A DNA stretch of 64,000 bases from the NCBI RefSeq assembly GCF_002215215.1, contig NZ_CP018632.1, positions 576,001 to 640,000 of the forward strand, in the 5' to 3' direction. Below, piece after piece: positions 42,600-52,864 of this stretch. Both the position numbers and the translations under genes were made by a program. The notes below the pieces were generated by a model, which worked only from the letters and a program-made list of their open reading frames with translations, had not been told where the DNA came from and did no database searches. Source of the stretch: Granulosicoccus antarcticus IMCC3135. GTDB lineage: Bacteria; Pseudomonadota; Gammaproteobacteria; Granulosicoccales; Granulosicoccaceae. How positions within the stretch are numbered: the stretch's first letter is position 1; each line of letters opens with the position of its first letter.

Positions 42600-44498
42600 T
42601 CAAGCCTCGAGCTTGTAACGTTCGATGCGGCATCGCAGTTGATCAGCCATTTGCGATATCTCGTCAGAAACGGCTGTCAGTCTGTCAGTACCCAGCTTGA
42701 CCATGGCGATGTCACTCAAGGTATTTTGTGAATAGCGGCTGATATTGTCGCTGTTCACAACGGCATTCTGCACGTTACGGGACATGTCCAAGGTGTTTGC
42801 GGTCTGCTCATCGACGGCTTGGGCGATATCGTTCTGAATATCGTTAATCTTGTTGATCGTATTGCCAATGGATGTGATGGCCACCACGGCATTGCCACTG
42901 TTCGTCTGGATAGTGTCGATGATGCCGGCAATCTGTTCGGTTGCCCTGGCGGTCTCCTTGGCCAGTTCCTTCACTTCGTTCGCAACCACCGCGAATCCCT
43001 TGCCCGCATCTCCCGCTCTGGCCGCCTCTATCGTGGCATTCAATGCCAGCAGATTGGTTTGCTCGGCGATGGAGGTGATGACTTTGAGTACGCTACCAAT
43101 ACTGGTAGAGGATTCGGATAGCTCACGTACGGTGGTATCCGTACTCTGCGCCAACTCCACCGCCTGATTGGCAACCAAGGCGGCCTCACCCGCATTCTGG
43201 GCGATATGACGAATGGCTGCCGACATTGCCTCCATCGCCGTCGCGACCGATGACACGTCGCCCTTCATGGCGTTGGACGATTCGTGCATGGACACGATGT
43301 CAGTGGAGCCTTCGAGCGTCATCTTGCTGATTTCGACACTGGCCTCACTCAGCGTAGTCGACGATGTCGATAGCGCGAAACTGCTGCTGCGAATATGCGT
43401 CAGATTGCCCCTGAACTCCTGCAGCAGTGCCTCAATTCCTTCACCGACACGGCCAACAGCATCCTCACCTTTGACGGTAACCTGACAGGTCAAGTCGCCC
43501 TTGACGGCAGAGTTCACGATTTCCAGCAGCTGATTGACCTGTGTGTTGACGTGCTGAGCAAGCTGTCGTTCAGTCTGCATCTCGCGTTCGCGCTCAGCCT
43601 CGATTTTTTGTGTGACATTTTGACATTCGGCAATGACACCAAGGTACTGGCCTCTGGCATTCAGTACGGGGTTGACGTGCAGTCGAAAAGAATGCCCTTC
43701 AAATTCTATGATTTCCTCATGGCGCGAGCTCAGATCTTTCAATGCCGCTCGGCGTTCGGGCATCGGGTGCAGATCGTACCAGCACCACCGATGCATTTCA
43801 TCTTTTGAGAAGTCCGGATAGCTTTTTCGGATATACGGCTCGATGACGTCCATGGTCTTCCGACCAAAAGCATTCATGTAGACGACGTGGTCGTTCTCGT
43901 CTGCAACCAGAATGCTTGAGGCGCTGCTATCCAGTGCCTTTTGCACACGCAGAGCAGTCTCTGTCTCGCGATGTGTTTCATCCAGCACGTTATTGAATCT
44001 CTGTAGCATGCCGTCGTAGTGTCTTGCCACTTCACCTATCTCGTCAGAGCGATCCATCGAAAGTGGTTGGGGATCTGCATCCACGGTCGCAGCCACGCTT
44101 TGCAAGGCGTGGCTGATCTGAGCAAGGGGCTGGAGAAGGCGGGAGCGGAATCCGAGAAAACAGACTATCGCCATGGCAAAGCCGATGCCAGTCAGTGCCA
44201 TCAGAGAGGCAAGCAGGCGATTGATCCACGTCTGCCGTCGCTGCACTGTCTCATCGATACGTTGCTCCGGCAGACTGTGGGGACCATCAATCGGCCGCAC
44301 GATCAACGCCTCCTGAGCGTGTGAATCGTCGGCGCTCTGATGCCTTTCGTCCGCTGCCAGGTAGGACTGGTAGCGCAGTTCCTGACTGTTAGTCAGTGCG
44401 CGCTGGTTGTACCCAATCGCGATGACTGTAAGGAGTATCGTCAGCAGCAACAGGCTGGCGGTAGCCAGGCAATACTTGGATAGTGAGAGCAGTTTCAT
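42600..44498 (-). CDS. Methyl-accepting chemotaxis protein with PAS domain
   Basis: An inner-membrane chemoreceptor of about 632 residues from the ATG at 44498. Transmembrane segment 1 is [20 protein letters not shown] and segment 2 is [20 protein letters not shown], with a short periplasmic loop of about 75 residues between. HAMP follows, then a PAS domain ([20 protein letters not shown] to AECQNVTQK). The signalling tip is [20 protein letters not shown], then [15 protein letters not shown]. It has no C-terminal CheR-binding pentapeptide. The short periplasmic part and PAS module suggest cytoplasmic redox or energy sensing. No other che genes are in the window. Confidence 0.93.
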   Translation of the reverse strand: MKLLSLSKYCLATASLLLLTILLTVIAIGYNQRALTNSQELRYQSYLAADERHQSADDSHAQEALIVRPIDGPHSLPEQRIDETVQRRQTWINRLLASLMALTGIGFAMAIVCFLGFRSRLLQPLAQISHALQSVAATVDADPQPLSMDRSDEIGEVARHYDGMLQRFNNVLDETHRETETALRVQKALDSSASSILVADENDHVVYMNAFGRKTMDVIEPYIRKSYPDFSKDEMHRWCWYDLHPMPERRAALKDLSSRHEEIIEFEGHSFRLHVNPVLNARGQYLGVIAECQNVTQKIEAEREREMQTERQLAQHVNTQVNQLLEIVNSAVKGDLTCQVTVKGEDAVGRVGEGIEALLQEFRGNLTHIRSSSFALSTSSTTLSEASVEISKMTLEGSTDIVSMHESSNAMKGDVSSVATAMEAMSAAIRHIAQNAGEAALVANQAVELAQSTDTTVRELSESSTSIGSVLKVITSIAEQTNLLALNATIEAARAGDAGKGFAVVANEVKELAKETARATEQIAGIIDTIQTNSGNAVVAITSIGNTINKINDIQNDIAQAVDEQTANTLDMSRNVQNAVVNSDNISRYSQNTLSDIAMVKLGTDRLTAVSDEISQMADQLRCRIERYKLEA

Positions 44499-44746
44499 GC
44501 GTGCGGCTACTGTCTTGAGTGTGGTGGGTCGTCCTCTGGGAGGCGATTGCCACGCCATGTAACAGTATTTGTAGCGGCCATGATGCGGCAGGCTATTCTG
44601 CTATGGGTTACTTTGCCAGTATAGTGTTGGTGTTTTGGAGCTACGGGTCAATGGGGCTCGGTGAAGTTCGCGATACTTTGTTGCGGTGTTTGGTGTGAAG
44701 ATTGACGATCTCCAGAGCGCTTTGAGTAAGGTGCATCTGATCAAGA

Positions 44747-47700
44747 CTAAATTTCCACAAAGGGTCGTTCAACCATTTCAAGCGTCTCCGACTTTGCATG
44801 CCTTTCAAGCCGATCTGCACACGTCGAAAAGTAATTGCATTGACGCCATTTCGATAAATCACCAATCACGTACAAGCGACGTTTTGCACGACTCACCGCG
44901 ACGTTCAGAAGATTGGGTTTGCTGGAAGCCCATTGCCTTGCTCCTGCGCTTGAGGGATCGCTGCCAAGCACCAGCACCACAATGTTCGCCTCTTTTCCCT
45001 GAGTCGTGTGTACTGTGCCTGCATTGATACCCTCGAACCGTTTTGTTCGAGCGCGCAGTTGATCTGACACCGTCCGAAAAGGAGAGATCAGGAATATTTG
45101 AGAAGCATCAACGTTGAGTGACATGAGTTGTTCGAGTAGCTCCATCATCGCCTCTCCTTCGGCCTCAACCCAGTGACCGTCAGAGATTGCGCTACGGATG
45201 TCGATCCAGCAGCTAACTGGCCAGTCTGCCACTACTGGTTGCGATGAGTCCTTGTTGATCAAACCATTCACCATCAGGCCATCGTAAGCAATGGAGTTGC
45301 AGATGTCGAACATGGGTGCAGCGCAGCGGCGATGGACCCGTAGGGGTGAGCCAACCCAAACTGGTTCATCACCACTATTGATATAAGTCCCATAGGGCGA
45401 GGCACGATCAGCAAGGCGCTGCACCGACATGGTTCCAGGTGTCCAGGCTTGATCAACATCATGGTACTGTCTCAGCGCCTCCTGGGCCTTCAGGGAAATT
45501 GAAACAATGGGTTCGAGCTGCAGAGGGTCGCCAACAACCACCGCGCGACGTGCTCGCCAGAGGGCTCCAACAGCTTGCTGAGGTAGTGCTTGTCCTGCCT
45601 CGTCAACCAGTAGCCAGCCTAGCGACTCGCGACCCATTTGCGGGAACAGACGGGCGAATGAGGCAAAGGTGGTTGAGATGACAGGAACCACAAAAAACAA
45701 GGCGCGCCATGCGTCTGCCACAGTGTCGGCAGGTGCGTCGTCGGGCACCGATCCAGCCAATACGTCCATGGCGGCGTGCAGGCTCTGTCGCATCCGAACG
45801 GCATTTGCACGAATAAAAGCGCGGTGCAGTGCGAGAGCTGCGACGAAGACTTGTGAGCGTGCCTCGTTCCAGGTTTCGTCCACCCAAGGAGATGATAGCT
45901 CGCGTTTTGTATCGTTGCTCCAGTCTTCGGATTCCGGATCTGGAATGTCGATACCGAGGTTTTTGCCTGTCCTTGATTGATTTGCAGACAGACGAGAGTG
46001 CTTGTCTGTTAGCTCTGTCAGGTGATCGTGTGCCGCTCTGTAGTTGAACTGTTGATCGGAGAGCATCGTGGCCAATACCGATTGACTTCCAATCGCTGAG
46101 CTCAGATTGCTTTCGTCAGCTTCGGTCACTATCTCCAGCTGCTCATCTTTCGCACGCCACTTGCGAAAGGTTTTTCCCAGGGTGAAGATTATCTCAACCA
46201 GTCCCGGCCTGAAACGGCGGTGATCGAGGCGTTCATTTCTGGATGCCTCAAGCATGTTACGAGCCAGTGTCACTTCGTGTATTGCCTGTGCCAAGGCATC
46301 TTCCGAGTGGGACAAGCGAGTCTGGAGTTCGTCATGACGTGATCGATGAATAGCGATTTTTTTGGAAAGTGTACGTATGCGAATACCCTGTTCACAAATG
46401 TGCTGTCGCTCTTCCTGCAGGTGTTCAGACAGTTCAACGGCTATGTTGAATTCATCCACCGCAGCGTGCCAATCCACAGTCTCCTGACTGAATGCGTCAA
46501 GCAATGATTTCATACCGGGTAACTTCGGCTGTTCGGCCTCATCTGCATCTCTGTCAAACCAGAAGCGACTGCGAAACTCGTTTCGATTGGTACGGTTTCC
46601 TAGCTTCGCAGCCATCAGTCCCCAAGCCTCTTTATCGTCGCCCAAAATATGCGAGGCCAGATCCTGAAAATGGTCCATACCGTCAAGGGAGGTAGTATCG
46701 ATTGCGTTTACTCCCGGGATTTCCATGGTCACGTTCGCGACAGCGCCGTTGTTGCTCGATGCGATGACGATCTCATAGCCATGAAAGGCTTCTTTCCAAT
46801 GCCACACCGTACGTTGGTAGTCTCCTGCCTTCCAGCCGGTAGACTCTTCGAATGCGTCTTTTGGTGAGTCAAGCTCTGCCAGCCGTTGTGCGCGAGTGAC
46901 ATAAATGTTTGCGATCAGATCCCGCAGCAACGTTGTTTTACCTGTCCCCGGAGGTCCATTGACTGCTGCGATGCCTGAACTACCGTCCAGGGAATGTGCG
47001 ATATTATTAACGGCGAATTGTTGGCTGGCGACGAGTGAATGTCCCTTGGGGCTTGGCCAGCGTGCAATAGGAAAAAACGCGGGTGACAGTGTTTCGAAGG
47101 TTGTATCGGGTGGGTCGTTGACATCAACTCGCAAGCCCTCGTCTAGATCCTCTGGTGCCGTCAAGTAGTTGGTGAGTGCTTTTCCAGCCGTGTTCACTTG
47201 GATATCGATAGCCACTCGGTCGAGATCGTCGACAAAGAAGCTGTTCAACAGGACAGGTTCATTCTTCGACTCGTCATTTTTTTCACTGATAATGGTGCTG
47301 CTGACTCGGCACTTCGGACTATCAATGAGAGGGCCGACGCCAAGGCTGTCTATAAATCCAAGGATTTCGGCAATCAGGTCATCGTGATCAAGCGGTTGTT
47401 CTGGCGTGTCGAAATCGTCGATGCCATGTTCGTCATGCTCCTGCTCATCCTGATCTGTTGGAAGATTGTCGAACAAATCTGGCTCAAGGGTCTCGTCGTG
47501 ATTCGCCGATGAATCTTGCTTTTCATCGCGTAGAGCATGACGGTGTTCGAAATCCTCTCTTGCCGCTTTCTCAGTCTCAAAGAATCCGGTTAACCAATCG
47601 GGGGAGCTGGGTCCTGGGCTGAGCGTTCGACCGAGTGCCCATGCAAGGCTTGATAGCGCAAATGTATCGAGCAGGGGGCGTCCACTTTTGTCTACCTCAA

Positions 47701-48019
47701 AGGCGAACAGACAGTACGCACAATCACCTGGTCGATCGAAGGTGTCAGGGTTTTCACCGAAATGTCTGTCCAGAAGTTCATTGGCGGCAGTTGAGGTAAA
47801 GAGCCCGGCGTATACGGTATGTCGCCATGTCTGTTTGGGGCGAAGCTTGCGTCGATGCAGCGCATGGCTTGCCTGCCAAGGTAGAGGCTCCGATCCGAGC
47901 ACGCGAAAGACAGGTTTTGTCTTGTCGTTCGGGTTTGCCGGAGGCGTCTTCTGCGCGGAGAACAGTTCAATAGCGCGCCAACTGGTCAGGATTCGTGATT
48001 GGACGGTAGATCGTGCCAT
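44747..48019 (-). CDS. Large SF1 (Upf1/DNA2-like) helicase
   Basis: A 1090-residue protein with a superfamily I helicase core split by a long insert. Walker A is AAVNGPPGTGKTTLLRDLIA near residue 356. A coiled-coil insert follows at about 510-620 (LSEHLQEERQHICEQGIRIR and after). Walker B is LLVDEAGQALPQQAVGALWR near 805, followed by AVVVGDPLQLEPIVS. The C-terminal motifs are VHTTQGKEANIVVLVLGSDP and LLNVAVSRAKRRLYVIGDLS. The first 300 residues are acidic and unrecognised. The domain order is that of AAA_11/AAA_12 helicases, often found in defence islands without a known partner. It is divergent from the type I R-M remnant. Confidence 0.88.
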   Translation of the reverse strand: MARSTVQSRILTSWRAIELFSAQKTPPANPNDKTKPVFRVLGSEPLPWQASHALHRRKLRPKQTWRHTVYAGLFTSTAANELLDRHFGENPDTFDRPGDCAYCLFAFEVDKSGRPLLDTFALSSLAWALGRTLSPGPSSPDWLTGFFETEKAAREDFEHRHALRDEKQDSSANHDETLEPDLFDNLPTDQDEQEHDEHGIDDFDTPEQPLDHDDLIAEILGFIDSLGVGPLIDSPKCRVSSTIISEKNDESKNEPVLLNSFFVDDLDRVAIDIQVNTAGKALTNYLTAPEDLDEGLRVDVNDPPDTTFETLSPAFFPIARWPSPKGHSLVASQQFAVNNIAHSLDGSSGIAAVNGPPGTGKTTLLRDLIANIYVTRAQRLAELDSPKDAFEESTGWKAGDYQRTVWHWKEAFHGYEIVIASSNNGAVANVTMEIPGVNAIDTTSLDGMDHFQDLASHILGDDKEAWGLMAAKLGNRTNRNEFRSRFWFDRDADEAEQPKLPGMKSLLDAFSQETVDWHAAVDEFNIAVELSEHLQEERQHICEQGIRIRTLSKKIAIHRSRHDELQTRLSHSEDALAQAIHEVTLARNMLEASRNERLDHRRFRPGLVEIIFTLGKTFRKWRAKDEQLEIVTEADESNLSSAIGSQSVLATMLSDQQFNYRAAHDHLTELTDKHSRLSANQSRTGKNLGIDIPDPESEDWSNDTKRELSSPWVDETWNEARSQVFVAALALHRAFIRANAVRMRQSLHAAMDVLAGSVPDDAPADTVADAWRALFFVVPVISTTFASFARLFPQMGRESLGWLLVDEAGQALPQQAVGALWRARRAVVVGDPLQLEPIVSISLKAQEALRQYHDVDQAWTPGTMSVQRLADRASPYGTYINSGDEPVWVGSPLRVHRRCAAPMFDICNSIAYDGLMVNGLINKDSSQPVVADWPVSCWIDIRSAISDGHWVEAEGEAMMELLEQLMSLNVDASQIFLISPFRTVSDQLRARTKRFEGINAGTVHTTQGKEANIVVLVLGSDPSSAGARQWASSKPNLLNVAVSRAKRRLYVIGDLSKWRQCNYFSTCADRLERHAKSETLEMVERPFVEI

Positions 48020-48331
48020 AGTGATTGCGATTCCATGTCGCGCGCCCCGGTTCGGGGTAATGAAGTACAGGTGGCGAAAAAGAGCCTATACGAAGTCTAT
48101 CTAAAGCCTATTTTGACAGGGATACGGCTGTAGGTATCAGCGTCGATTGCGTCAACGTATTTCGTTCGAGTAATGGAGTGGCATGAAGGGGCGAAAACAG
48201 ACGCAGATAAGCGAATCTTGGTCTATCGGCTGCATGTATTTGTGCTGTCTGAAAAACTCAAATAATGTCAAAAATTCCATTGGGAGCGCGTGCCGGAAGC
48301 GCACGATGCTCGAGCGACTTAAGGACCACTG
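48020..48331. other. Divergent intergenic region between SF1 helicase and R-M remnant
   Basis: About 310 bases holding the promoters of the minus-strand helicase gene and the plus-strand hsdM remnant operon. An AAGGA ribosome binding site lies 6 bases before the remnant ATG at 48332. No other feature is seen. Confidence 0.4.
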
Positions 48332-48526
48332 ATGGTTATCAAGAAGACCGAACTCTATTCCTCCCTCTGGGCTAGCTGTGATGACATAGTGGCGCTCAAG
48401 GGTGATAGGGAGATCGGTGATAAAGTCAACAAGATCATCAGCGCCCTGGCGGAAGAGAACGATCTGGAGGGCATCATCGATCTGGCCCACTTCAACGATG
48501 AGGAAAGCAGGCATGAAGAATGTTAA
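48332..48526 (+). pseudogene. hsdM: Internally deleted hsdM remnant (64 codons)
   Basis: The frame opens with MVIKKTELYSSLWASCD, the standard N-terminus of type I methyltransferase subunit HsdM. It then jumps directly to DIVALKGDREIGDKVNKIIS then ALAEENDLEGIIDLAHFNDE, which in full HsdM lies some 45-50 residues further on. It ends after SRHEEC, before the methyltransferase domain. So at least two deletions have removed part of the N-terminal domain and all of the catalytic domain. The ribosome binding site and start are intact, and its stop overlaps the start of the AlbA_2 gene (ATGTTAA), so it may survive as a leader peptide coupling translation. Confidence 0.85.
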
Positions 48527-49746
48527 AAGCTGAACTACTGGAAATCATCGGCAACGGCGAAGGCTCAGGAATAGAGTTCAAACGAGACGATATTCGTCCC
48601 GAACAACTGGCAAAAGAAGTGGTCGCACTGTGTAACTTCAAAGGCGGTAGGTTACTCCTCGGTGTGGAGGACGACGGTAGCATCAGCGGCGTGCAGAGGA
48701 CGGATCTGGAGGAGTGGGTGATGAACTGTGTGCAAAGCAAAGTGCATCCGATAATGTTGCCATTCTTTGAAGTGATCAAGTTCGACAATGATAGGAGCGT
48801 TGCCGTTGTCAGTTTTCTTGAGGGTATTTCCAAGCCCTACGTGATGAGGCACGGCGGTAAGGAAGATATCTATGTCAGGGTGGGCTCTACATCCCAGTTG
48901 GCTACCCGCGAACAACAAATGTGGCTATTTGAAGCAGGCGGCATGTTGCACGCTGAAACCATGCCCGTGCCGCGAACAGACATAAGCTGTCTGGACAATG
49001 TTCGCCTGACTAACTACCTGGCTGATATTCTCAATGACCCTGACGTGCCAGGGAGCCCCGAGGCGTGGCTGTCGCGATTGCTGGGCTTGAGTTTCCTGGT
49101 GGAGGTGCAAGGGACTGTCTATTGTTCAATCGCAGGGTTATTGCTGTTCGGCAAAAGCCCTCGGCGATATTTGAAGCAGGCAGGCTTGCGACTGATGGTA
49201 TTCAAGCATGAAGACAAGGAATACCAGGCCGAATTGGATGAAATTCTGGATGGTCCCTTGGTGGGACGATGGGATGTGGATGCGTCAGGCAAGCGGCTGC
49301 TCGATGGCGGTGTCATTGAACGTTTTGTAGACGCTATTACCGCTTTCGTGTCACAGCAAGCCGATTCGGTCAATGCCGAGTTCAGACGCGATACGCAGTG
49401 GTTCTATGCCCGCGATGCTCTGCGAGAGGTTGTTGTGAATGCGCTGGCTCATCGTGACTGGACGCGATTTGTCGATATTGAGGTGTCGGTGTACAGCGAT
49501 AGGCTGGAGGTCATCAGTCCGGGTACATTGCCTAATTCGATGACCATTGAAAAAATGAAGGCAGGTCAGCGATCGCCGCGTAATTCGATTGTGATGGACG
49601 TGCTGCGCGATTACGGCTATGTGGATGCTCGTGGCATGGGTATACGAACAAAGGTGGTGCCGTTAACCCGTGCCTTGTCCGGCCGCGCCCCTGAGTTTGT
49701 CGTGACCGATGACTATTTGAAAACAACGCTGTACCGATCCGTTTGA
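48520..49746 (+). CDS. AlbA_2 (Schlafen-like) ATP-binding protein
   Basis: A 408-residue protein of the divergent-AAA-4/AlbA_2 family. The N-terminal AlbA_2 fold is GEGSGIEFKRDDIRPEQLAK, then EVVALCNFKGGRLLLGVEDD. The middle holds VFKHEDKEYQAELDEILDG, and the C-terminal part carries a HATPase-like motif (LREVVVNALAHRDWTRFVDI, then EVSVYSDRLEVISPGTLPNS). Such genes are often found between hsdM/hsdS and hsdR in type I R-M loci. Here it directly precedes hsdR (9-base gap) with no hsdS. It may now work with HsdR or as a regulator. Confidence 0.88.
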   Translation: MLKAELLEIIGNGEGSGIEFKRDDIRPEQLAKEVVALCNFKGGRLLLGVEDDGSISGVQRTDLEEWVMNCVQSKVHPIMLPFFEVIKFDNDRSVAVVSFLEGISKPYVMRHGGKEDIYVRVGSTSQLATREQQMWLFEAGGMLHAETMPVPRTDISCLDNVRLTNYLADILNDPDVPGSPEAWLSRLLGLSFLVEVQGTVYCSIAGLLLFGKSPRRYLKQAGLRLMVFKHEDKEYQAELDEILDGPLVGRWDVDASGKRLLDGGVIERFVDAITAFVSQQADSVNAEFRRDTQWFYARDALREVVVNALAHRDWTRFVDIEVSVYSDRLEVISPGTLPNSMTIEKMKAGQRSPRNSIVMDVLRDYGYVDARGMGIRTKVVPLTRALSGRAPEFVVTDDYLKTTLYRSV

Positions 49747-49755
49747 GGGCGACCT

Positions 49756-52700
49756 ATGAGTAACGTTGGCCAGCGCGAAGGCGTTATGCAGCAGCGTGTG
49801 GTGCAGTTCTTCCAGGCGGAGCTGGGTTATCGCTATCTGGGTAACTGGCAGTACCGGGAAGGCAATGCGAATGTCGATGTCAGCATTCTGACAGATTGGC
49901 TGCGGAGCCGAGGCATCAGCGAAGCGCTGATTGGTCGCGCCATACGTCAGCTCGATACAGCGGCTGCGCTGGGTGAAGGCAAGAGGCTCTACTACGCCAA
50001 CAAGGACGTATATCAGCTATTGCGCTATGGGGTAAAGGACAAGGAAGGTGCCGGTGAGCATAATCAGACGGTCTGGCTGGTTGACTGGCAGAACCCGCAG
50101 GCAAATGATTTCGCCATTGCCGAAGAAGTGTCTATCAAGGGTGAGAACAAGAAGCGGCCCGATATCGTGTTGTACGTCAATGGCATCGCGCTCGGTGTAC
50201 TGGAGCTGAAACGTTCCTCCGTTTCGGTGTCCGAAGGTATCAAACAGAATCTGGACAACCAGAAAAAGGCCTTTATCAGCAGCTTCTTCAGCACTCTGCA
50301 ACTGGTGATGGCAGGTAACGATACACAAGGGCTGCGCTACGGCACTATCGAGACGCCTGAGCGCTATTACCTGGAGTGGAAAGAGGACATCGCCAGCACC
50401 TGGCAAAGTCCGTTGGATTTCCATCTGAGCCGGATTTGCAGCAAACCCAGATTCCTGCAGATCATTCATGACTTCATCGTGTATGACGCAGGCACCAAGA
50501 AAACCTGTCGGCACAACCAGTTCTTCGGCGTGGAGGCGGCAAAACAGTATGTCGCTCGGCGTGAAGGCGGCATCATCTGGCATACGCAAGGCTCGGGCAA
50601 GAGCTTGACGATGGTGTGGCTGGCCAAATGGATCAGTGAAAACGTAACCAACAGCCGTGTGCTGATCGTCACGGATCGTACAGAGCTGGACGAGCAAATC
50701 GAAAAGGTGTTCTCTGGTGTCGGCGAAGACATCTATCGCAGCAAGAGTGGTGCTGATCTGGTTGCCACACTGAACCAGCCGAACCCTTGGTTGATCTGTT
50801 CACTGGTACACAAGTTCGGGCGGCAGACAGATGCTGATGACAATGCTGCCGCCGAGGCCTTTATTGAAGAATTGAAGAAATCCCTGCCTTCAGGCTTTCG
50901 TGCAAAAGGCGAGTTGTTTGTCTTTGTGGATGAGTGTCACCGTACTCAGTCAGGCAAGTTGCACGAGGCGATGAAGGCCATTCTGCCCGAAGCGATGTTC
51001 GTCGGTTTTACCGGCACACCGCTGATGAAGAAGGACAAGAAAAAGTCCATCGAAGTGTTCGGATCGTTTATTCACACCTACAAGTTTGATCAGGCAGTGA
51101 AGGATGGCGTCGTGCTGGATCTTCGTTATGAGGCGCGCGATATTGATCAGACCATCAGTTCCCAGAAGAAGGTGGATGAGTGGTTTGAAGCCAAGACACG
51201 CGGTTTGTCACGGTTGGCGAAAATGCAGGTCAAGCAGAAGTGGGGCACCTTGCAGAAAGTGCTGTCCAGCAAATCTCGGCAACAGCAAATCGTCAACGAT
51301 ATCCTGATGGATATGGAAACCAAACCGCGTTTGATGGATGGACGCGGTAATGCGATGCTGGTCTGTTCCAGTGTGTATCAGGCCTGCAAGTCCTTTGAGA
51401 TGTTCAGTCAGACGGAATTAGCCGGTAAGGTTGCCATCATCACCAGTTTTCAACCAACGGCTGCGAGTATCAAAGGCGAGGAAGCCGGAGAGGGGCAGAC
51501 GGAAGAATTGTTCAAGTACGACACCTATCGCAAGATGCTGGCTGATTATTTCGAGCAGTCTGAAGAGGCTGCCGCTAATCGTGTAGAGGAGTTTGAGAAA
51601 GCCGCAAAAAAGCGATTTGTCGAAGATCCAGGTCAGTTGCGACTGGTGATTGTCGTAGACAAACTGCTGACAGGCTTTGATGCGCCGTCTGCAACGTATC
51701 TGTATATCGACAAACAGATGACTGATCACAACCTGTTTCAAGCCATTTGCCGTGTGAATCGTCTGGATGGTGATAGCAAAGAGTACGGCTATATCGTCGA
51801 TTACAAGGATTTGTTTCGCTCACTGGACAAGGCCATCTCGGACTACACCCAGGAGGCCTTTGACGGCTACGATCAGGAGGACGTCGAAGGCTTGCTCAAG
51901 GATCGTCTGGAGTATGCGAAGCTGGATCTGGACAATGCCCTAGAGGCGGTACACGCCTTGTGCGAGCCGGTAAAGGCACCAAGAGATACCTCGGACTATA
52001 TGCATTACTTCGGCACAGGCTCGGGGGCTGACGCCGACGAACTGAGCGAGAATGAAATGCTGCGGCTGACACTCTACAAGAGCGTAGCCAAGCTGCTGCG
52101 AGCCTATGTGAATGTCGCCAACGAAATGCCTGAGGCCGGGTATTCCGCGGCTGACATCGTCCGAATTCGCAATGAGGTCACACACTTTGAGAAGGTGCGT
52201 GATGAGGTGAAGCTGGGCAGTGGCGATCTGGTGGACATGAAGCGTTTTGAACCTGCCATGCGCCATTTGCTGGATATGTACATCAGGGCTGATGACAGCG
52301 AAACCTTGGTGGACTTTGACGAATTCGGTTTGGTTGAATTGATTGTGAACAAAGGCGTTGATGCGCTGGATGCCTTGCCTGAGGGGATCCGCAAGGACCC
52401 AGAGGCTATGGCAGAAGCGATCGAAAACAATGTGCGCAAGACTATCGTCGATGAGAATCCGGTCAACCCGAAATACTATGAGCAGATGTCTGTGTTGCTG
52501 GATGAGCTGATCGAGCTGCGTCGACAGAAAGCCATCGATTATCAGGAGTACCTGGAGCGGATTCTGGAGCTATCACGCAAGGTGGTTCGATCTGAATCCG
52601 CCACCACGGATTACCCCGCTTCCATGGATACCTCCGCCAAGCGGGCTATCTTTGATAATTTTGGCAAGGACGAGTTGCTGGCAACCAAGATCGACAGTGC

Positions 52701-52848
52701 GATTCGTTACACCAAGAAAGCTGACTGGGTGGGGGATCGGTTCAAGGAGCGAGAGGTGGCTAACGCAATTCGTGAGGAGACCTCAGCCTACACGCTGGAC
52801 ATCCAGCACGTAATGAATATTGCCAAGGCCCAGAAGGACTATCAGTGA
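49756..52848 (+). CDS. hsdR: Type I restriction endonuclease subunit R
   Basis: A 1030-residue HsdR. The N-terminal nuclease has RPDIVLYVNGIALGVLELKR near residues 135-152 (PD-x-ExK). The motor has Walker A HTQGSGKSLTMVWLAKW near 270, DECHRTQSGKLHEAM near 392, FVGFTGTPLMKK, and the helicase C-terminal motifs LLTGFDAPSATYLYIDK and FQAICRVNRLDGDSKEYGYI. The C-terminal helical domain that binds the MTase core appears full length. In type I enzymes HsdR needs HsdM and HsdS for DNA recognition. Neither is complete here, so either it is silent, it uses subunits from another locus, or it has a new role with the AlbA_2 protein. Confidence 0.95.
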   Translation: MSNVGQREGVMQQRVVQFFQAELGYRYLGNWQYREGNANVDVSILTDWLRSRGISEALIGRAIRQLDTAAALGEGKRLYYANKDVYQLLRYGVKDKEGAGEHNQTVWLVDWQNPQANDFAIAEEVSIKGENKKRPDIVLYVNGIALGVLELKRSSVSVSEGIKQNLDNQKKAFISSFFSTLQLVMAGNDTQGLRYGTIETPERYYLEWKEDIASTWQSPLDFHLSRICSKPRFLQIIHDFIVYDAGTKKTCRHNQFFGVEAAKQYVARREGGIIWHTQGSGKSLTMVWLAKWISENVTNSRVLIVTDRTELDEQIEKVFSGVGEDIYRSKSGADLVATLNQPNPWLICSLVHKFGRQTDADDNAAAEAFIEELKKSLPSGFRAKGELFVFVDECHRTQSGKLHEAMKAILPEAMFVGFTGTPLMKKDKKKSIEVFGSFIHTYKFDQAVKDGVVLDLRYEARDIDQTISSQKKVDEWFEAKTRGLSRLAKMQVKQKWGTLQKVLSSKSRQQQIVNDILMDMETKPRLMDGRGNAMLVCSSVYQACKSFEMFSQTELAGKVAIITSFQPTAASIKGEEAGEGQTEELFKYDTYRKMLADYFEQSEEAAANRVEEFEKAAKKRFVEDPGQLRLVIVVDKLLTGFDAPSATYLYIDKQMTDHNLFQAICRVNRLDGDSKEYGYIVDYKDLFRSLDKAISDYTQEAFDGYDQEDVEGLLKDRLEYAKLDLDNALEAVHALCEPVKAPRDTSDYMHYFGTGSGADADELSENEMLRLTLYKSVAKLLRAYVNVANEMPEAGYSAADIVRIRNEVTHFEKVRDEVKLGSGDLVDMKRFEPAMRHLLDMYIRADDSETLVDFDEFGLVELIVNKGVDALDALPEGIRKDPEAMAEAIENNVRKTIVDENPVNPKYYEQMSVLLDELIELRRQKAIDYQEYLERILELSRKVVRSESATTDYPASMDTSAKRAIFDNFGKDELLATKIDSAIRYTKKADWVGDRFKEREVANAIREETSAYTLDIQHVMNIAKAQKDYQ

Positions 52849-52864
52849 CCCGGCGTACACGTTA

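Noticed and set aside
48152-48514. Minus-strand 120-codon open frame opposite the hsdM remnant
   Set aside because: It overlaps the clearly homologous hsdM remnant on the other strand and shows no motif of its own.
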